This document shows positions 6,509 to 9,773 of a DNA stretch of 9,773 bases, piece by piece. The notes under the pieces are model-generated. The model was not told the DNA's origin and searched no databases. It saw only the letters and a program-made list of their open reading frames with translations. Positions within the stretch are counted from its first letter, which is position 1; every line of letters begins with the position of its first letter. A program made the translations under genes and the position numbers. This DNA is from Chloroflexota bacterium (GTDB lineage: Bacteria > Chloroflexota > FW602-bin22 > JAMCYS01). The DNA lies in NCBI GenBank assembly GCA_021847625.1, contig JAJZQK010000077.1:1-9773 (forward strand), given 5' to 3'.

Positions 6509-8938
6509 ATGGTACGGACACGACCGGAAGGGACGCTCGACCCCGTGCATATTAGCGAGCGGATAACTCGCCTAAAGGACCAGGCGATGGGCAGCGTGCC
6601 CCGTATCTGCGCGGAGAGGGTCTCTCTCATGACAGAGTCCTGGTTCGCCAATGCCGCCTTGCCGGCGGTGCTGAGGCGTGCCGAGGCGTTGGCGGCCATC
6701 CTGCGCCAGATGACGATCTTCATAGCCGACGAGGAGCTGCTCGTCGGTAATCAGACGACGGCGATCCGTGCCGCTCCGATCTTCCCGGAGTACGCGGTGG
6801 AGTGGCTTGGCGAGGAACTTGATTCCCTGCCTGATCGGAAGGCGGACCCGTTCCTGGTCTCGCCGGACGTGGCAGAGGAGCTGCGGCGGCTGATTCCCCG
6901 CTGGAAGGGTCATACCCACGAGGACCGCGTGCTGGCCACGCTGCCACGGGAGGTTCTGGAAGGTTGGCAGGAGATCAAGGCCTTCAACCTCGTGCCGCTC
7001 ACTTCCTGCGGTCCAGCCCATCTGGCGGTGGACTTTCCTACCGTGCTGAGGGAGGGTCTGGCTGGAGTTATCGGGCGGGCGGAACGAAGAATGGCCGGTC
7101 TGGATCTTACCTCGCCGAGCGACCTAGATCAGCTGCCGTTCCTGCAGAGCGTCGGCATCACCGGGCGAGCGGCGATTGACTTTGGGAAACGGTATGCCAC
7201 CCTCGCCCGCTCGCTCGCGGGTGCCGAGAGTCGTGAAAGCAGAAGGAGTGACCTTCTAGAGATCGCCGACGTTTGCGAGCGGGTGCCTGGCTTGCCGCCG
7301 CGCACGTTCAGAGAGGCCGTGCAGGCGACGTGGTTCGTGCAGCTAATCCTGCAGATCGAAAGCAGCGGCCACTCCGTCTCCCTGGGCCGGGTCGATCAGT
7401 ATCTCTATCCCTTCTTCGCCGCCGACAAGGCCGCAGGGCGGCTGACTGGCGACGAAGCGGCGGAGCTGATCGCCAACCTGTGGATCAAGCTCTTCTGGGT
7501 CAACAAGGTGCGCCCGTGGGCCAACACGCAGTACGCGGCCGGCTACCCGATGTACCAGAACGCCACCATCGGCGGCCAGACGCCCGATGGCGCAGACGCC
7601 ACGAACGAACTGACCTACATGTGCCTACGGGCGATGGATGCCACGCGCCTGCCCTCGCCCAACCTCTCCGCCCGCTACCACCATCGCAGCCCCGAGCCGT
7701 ACCTGCGGGTCTGCGCCGAGACGATCGGCCACGGCTACGGGATGCCGGCGATGGAGAACGACGAGACGATAATCCCTTCGCTGCTGGCGCGGGGAGTGGC
7801 GCTGGCCGACGCTCACGACTACGCCATGATCGGCTGCGTGGAGGTGGCGGTGCCCGGCAGGTGGGGCTATCGCTGCAACGGCATGACCTTCCTGAATCTG
7901 ATGAAGGTCCACGAACTGAGCCTATGGGGCGGGCGAGACCCGGCGAGCGGGCTGCAACCGGTGCCGGAGGCAAAGGACCTGACCTCGTTCGCGAGTTTCG
8001 ACGAGGTCATGGACGCCTGGCGGCGCCAGCTCGCGTACTACACGCGGCTGACGGTGGTGGCCGACTCCGTGGTGGACGCGTCTCTTGGGCAGGTGGTGCC
8101 CGATCCCTTCTGCTCGGCCCTCGTTCGCGACTGCATCGGTCGCGGCAAGACGCTCAACGAAGGCGGGGCCGTCTACGACATGATCAGCGGCTCGCAGGTG
8201 GGGGTTGCCAACGTGGCGAACTCGCTGGCGGCCCTCAAGAAGCTGGTGTTCGAGGAGCGAGCGGTCTCGGGCGCGGAACTGGCTTCCGCGCTGCGCGACA
8301 ATTGGGCCGGGCCGGAGGGGGAAGCGCTTCGCCAGCTAGTGTTGAACAAGGCCCCGAAGTATGGCAACGACGACGACTACGTGGATGGACTGGCCGTCGG
8401 CGCGTACGGCGACTTCATCAGAGAGATAGGCGCTTATCGCAATCGCCGGTATGGGCGCGGGCCGGTCGGCGGCACCTACTTCTCCTCCACGTCCACGGTG
8501 TCGGCCAACGTGCCGGCGGGCATGGCCGTGGGGGCGACCCCGGACGGCCGGCGGGCGGGGGAGTCGCTGGCGGAAGGCTCGTCACCTCATCCGGGCACTG
8601 ACGTGTTGGGGCCGACGGCGGCGATTCGCTTGGTGACAAAGCTGCCGGCTTTGGAGATTACCGGGGGCCAGATCCTCAACCTGAAGTTCTCGCCGGATAC
8701 GCTGGCCGGGCCGGGGTCGGCCAGGTTGGTGGCGCTGCTGCGCGCCTTTGCCGAACTGCGTGGCTGGCACGTCCAGTTCAACGTCGTCTCCTCGGAGACG
8801 TTGCGAGAGGCCCAGCGCCATCCGGAAGAGTATCGCAGCCTTATGGTTCGCGTGGCGGGCTACTGCGCCCTGTTTACAACCATAGACAAGGCCACCCAGG
8901 ACAACATCATCAGGCGTACCGAACATCAACTCGGCTGA
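6509..8938 (+). CDS. Glycyl radical enzyme, pyruvate formate-lyase-like superfamily, GCVE dehydratase/lyase type
   Basis: An 809-aa oxygen-sensitive enzyme that stores a radical on a backbone glycine and passes it to an active-site Cys to start substrate chemistry. The N-terminal PFL-like domain spans most of the protein. The thiyl motif GCVE (442-445) has Cys443 and the general base Glu445 seen in choline TMA-lyase, glycerol/propanediol dehydratases, hydroxyproline dehydratase and isethionate lyase; pyruvate formate-lyase has Cys-Cys instead. The radical loop is RVAGYCALF (781-789) with Gly784. SSGHSVSLGR (285-294) resembles the His-Ser pair of dehydratases, and H171 in AHLAVDFPTVL lies where a second catalytic His is expected. 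GCVE is followed by Val rather than the Pro common in characterised members. The substrate is unknown. No radical-SAM activase is in the window. The gene stands alone after the terminator, and its stop (TGA 8936-8938) is followed by a UROD remnant. Confidence 0.93.
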   Translation: MVRTRPEGTLDPVHISERITRLKDQAMGSVPRICAERVSLMTESWFANAALPAVLRRAEALAAILRQMTIFIADEELLVGNQTTAIRAAPIFPEYAVEWLGEELDSLPDRKADPFLVSPDVAEELRRLIPRWKGHTHEDRVLATLPREVLEGWQEIKAFNLVPLTSCGPAHLAVDFPTVLREGLAGVIGRAERRMAGLDLTSPSDLDQLPFLQSVGITGRAAIDFGKRYATLARSLAGAESRESRRSDLLEIADVCERVPGLPPRTFREAVQATWFVQLILQIESSGHSVSLGRVDQYLYPFFAADKAAGRLTGDEAAELIANLWIKLFWVNKVRPWANTQYAAGYPMYQNATIGGQTPDGADATNELTYMCLRAMDATRLPSPNLSARYHHRSPEPYLRVCAETIGHGYGMPAMENDETIIPSLLARGVALADAHDYAMIGCVEVAVPGRWGYRCNGMTFLNLMKVHELSLWGGRDPASGLQPVPEAKDLTSFASFDEVMDAWRRQLAYYTRLTVVADSVVDASLGQVVPDPFCSALVRDCIGRGKTLNEGGAVYDMISGSQVGVANVANSLAALKKLVFEERAVSGAELASALRDNWAGPEGEALRQLVLNKAPKYGNDDDYVDGLAVGAYGDFIREIGAYRNRRYGRGPVGGTYFSSTSTVSANVPAGMAVGATPDGRRAGESLAEGSSPHPGTDVLGPTAAIRLVTKLPALEITGGQILNLKFSPDTLAGPGSARLVALLRAFAELRGWHVQFNVVSSETLREAQRHPEEYRSLMVRVAGYCALFTTIDKATQDNIIRRTEHQLG

Positions 8939-8980
8939 TGCTCTGGCTGTACCGTAGCCAAGAGACAAACCGATTGTTGG

Positions 8981-9148
8981 GAAGAGGAAGCGATCGAGGA
9001 AGTGAAGTACGCCATCCGGCACGCGGCCCCGGGCGGGGGACTGGTGATCGCCTCGGGCAACACGCTGCAGCCGGGAACGCAGTACGAGAACTACATGGCG
9101 ATGTTGGCGGCAACCCGCGAGTACGGAAAGTACCCAATTGGTGTATAA
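8981..9148 (+). pseudogene. C-terminal remnant of a uroporphyrinogen-decarboxylase-like (URO-D/MtaA-type) protein
   Basis: The frame ending in TAA at 9146-9148 encodes EEEAIEEVKYAIRHAAPGGG followed by LVIASGN, LQPGTQYENY and MAMLAATREYGKYPI. This closely fits the C-terminal end of URO-D-fold proteins, with the APGGG-hhh-(S/G)N segment, PGTxYENY and a final EYGxYP. A full protein would have about 330-400 residues; only about 55 are left. The frame stays open back to the radical enzyme stop at 8936, but codons 8939-8980 show no URO-D resemblance, and no in-frame ATG with a ribosome binding site precedes the conserved part. I read it as the tail of a gene whose body was deleted. URO-D-fold relatives include corrinoid methyltransferases of anaerobic C1 metabolism, so the lost gene may have belonged to the pathway. 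Confidence 0.75.
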
Positions 9149-9467
9149 TACGTTCGCAAGCGGTTGCTAACCTAGCGTGGGGCCGCGCCGACGACGCTCC
9201 TGGGGGCTGCTATTGACTTGGATATGTTAATATGGTAAATTCTCGGCGCTTGGTACAAGTAGTTGCCGGCTGAAGGCGGCTGATGCGTGCCTGTCCGCGA
9301 GTGGTTGAGCTCAGGGGCTTTGGCTCATGGCTTGCGGGGCGGGCGGCGTCCCAAGCCAGGTTGCTGGGGCTGATTGACGGTCCGTGTCAGAACGGTTGAT
9401 GGCCCTGGTAAACCGTGGATCAAGTTGTGGGGTAGTTACTCTAAGTTAGTATGGAGGAGGAGTGTCC
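9149..9467 (+). other. 319-bp spacer before the solute-binding protein gene
   Basis: No coding gene is evident. An AT-rich patch at 9211-9241 holds a possible promoter. The remainder is GC-rich with small inverted repeats, including ACGGTT/AACCGT (9392-9397 with 9411-9416, 13-nt loop). TATAAT at 9144-9149, at the end of the remnant, has no matching -35 box. No known riboswitch was recognised. Confidence 0.4.
9213..9241 (+). promoter_or_regulatory. Candidate promoter for the solute-binding protein gene
   Basis: TTGACT (9213-9218, 5/6) and TAAATT (9236-9241, 4/6) are separated by 17 bp. The spacer contains ATATGTTAATAT, a short dyad that could be an operator. This is the only AT-rich stretch in the spacer. 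The 5' leader would be about 220 nt. Confidence 0.45.
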
Positions 9468-9773
9468 ATGGCTGACAAGGAAACCACCGTCGAAGGTGGA
9501 AAGCTGAACCGCTACCTGAAGAGAAGGCAATTCCTGGGCATCGTCGCCGCCGCTGGCGCCGGGATCATTGCCGCCGGTTGCCAGTCGGCTGCCGCGCCGA
9601 GCCCGACCTCGGCGCCCGCCGCCCAGCCGACCAAGGAGTCTGGTGGCGCGGCGCAGCCCACGCAAGCCCCGGCGCAGAGCGGCGCTGCCAAGCCGTTGGC
9701 CGGAGTAACCCTGAACGGCGCGCTATTCCAGCACCCGTATTCAGACGAGATCAAGAAGCTCACGCCCGAATTC
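9468..9773 (+). CDS. ABC transporter extracellular substrate-binding lipoprotein, N-terminal part
   Basis: The first 102 residues of an exported receptor; the gene continues past the right edge. The ATG at 9468 follows the purine-rich GGAGGAGGAG (9453-9462) by 5 nt. The N-terminus has a twin-arginine-like motif KRRQFLG (18-24), a hydrophobic core (25-36) and a lipobox IAAGC with Cys38. Residues 39-73 form a flexible Ala/Pro/Ser/Thr/Gln-rich linker of the kind seen in many Chloroflexota lipoproteins. The mature domain opens with LAGVTLNGALFQHPYSDEIKKLTPEF, typical of family 1 extracellular solute-binding proteins (sugar or glycerol-phosphate type ABC systems). The ligand cannot be predicted from this part. 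It has its own candidate promoter at 9213-9241 and probably begins a separate ABC transporter operon, which may or may not serve the same pathway. Confidence 0.82.
   Translation, partial: MADKETTVEGGKLNRYLKRRQFLGIVAAAGAGIIAAGCQSAAAPSPTSAPAAQPTKESGGAAQPTQAPAQSGAAKPLAGVTLNGALFQHPYSDEIKKLTPEF

Noticed and set aside
7273..8601. Long 442-aa ORF inside the radical enzyme gene
   Set aside because: It is a high-GC shadow in another frame, rich in Arg/Ala/Gly; the radical enzyme frame has conserved catalytic motifs throughout.
8938..9216. 92-aa ORF overlapping the radical enzyme stop (TGATG)
   Set aside because: The frame gives an unrecognisable Arg/Gly-rich product, while another frame of the same DNA clearly encodes a URO-D-like C-terminus.
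9768..9773. EcoRI site (GAATTC) exactly at the window end
   Set aside because: The same site occurs elsewhere in the window (near 1891 and 4846), and here it encodes part of the normal PEF sequence of the binding protein, so it is not evidence of a cloned end.

Overview
The window is about 60% GC and reads as bacterial DNA. I lean towards a Chloroflexota-like organism. The last gene encodes a twin-arginine-like lipoprotein signal followed by a long Ala/Pro/Ser/Thr/Gln linker, a style common in that phylum. The TctC protein is also predicted to be a lipoprotein, and GTG/TTG starts are frequent. This placement is inference; no rRNA or other marker gene is present.

Layout, left to right. (1) 1-105, minus strand: the N-terminal end of a VOC (glyoxalase-fold) protein, cut by the window edge. 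(2) 106-706: a control region with two back-to-back sigma70-type promoters, both with 17-bp spacers, and a doubtful 114-aa ORF. (3) 707-3687: a complete tripartite tricarboxylate transporter, tctC-tctB-tctA, tightly packed. (4) 3688-3989: a 302-bp leader with several GC-rich hairpins. (5) 3990-6310: a beta-hydroxyacid dehydrogenase (3-hydroxyisobutyrate dehydrogenase family), then a LarA-family (DUF2088) protein, closed by a convincing intrinsic terminator at 6364-6395. (6) 6509-8938: an 809-aa glycyl radical enzyme with the GCVE thiyl/base motif and a C-terminal RVAGY glycyl radical loop. (7) 8981-9148: an orphan C-terminal piece of a uroporphyrinogen-decarboxylase-like protein, directly after the radical enzyme. 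(8) 9149-9467: a spacer with a possible promoter. (9) 9468-9773: the start of an ABC-type substrate-binding lipoprotein, running off the right edge.

Working model (inference): the TctCBA system imports an organic anion. The LarA-like protein inverts or modifies a hydroxyl-bearing carbon, the dehydrogenase interconverts alcohol and aldehyde/ketone, and the radical enzyme performs an oxygen-sensitive dehydration or C-X cleavage. That would make the window an anaerobic catabolic island for a hydroxylated acid, possibly a sulfonate. The substrate cannot be read from the sequence. The radical-enzyme activase and the nickel-pincer cofactor genes (larB/C/E) are not in the window and must act from elsewhere.

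Most worth a second look: the LarA-like protein, where an Asn seems to sit at one catalytic His position; the GCVE radical enzyme of unclear subfamily; the UROD remnant; the divergent promoter pair; and the structured leader before the dehydrogenase.
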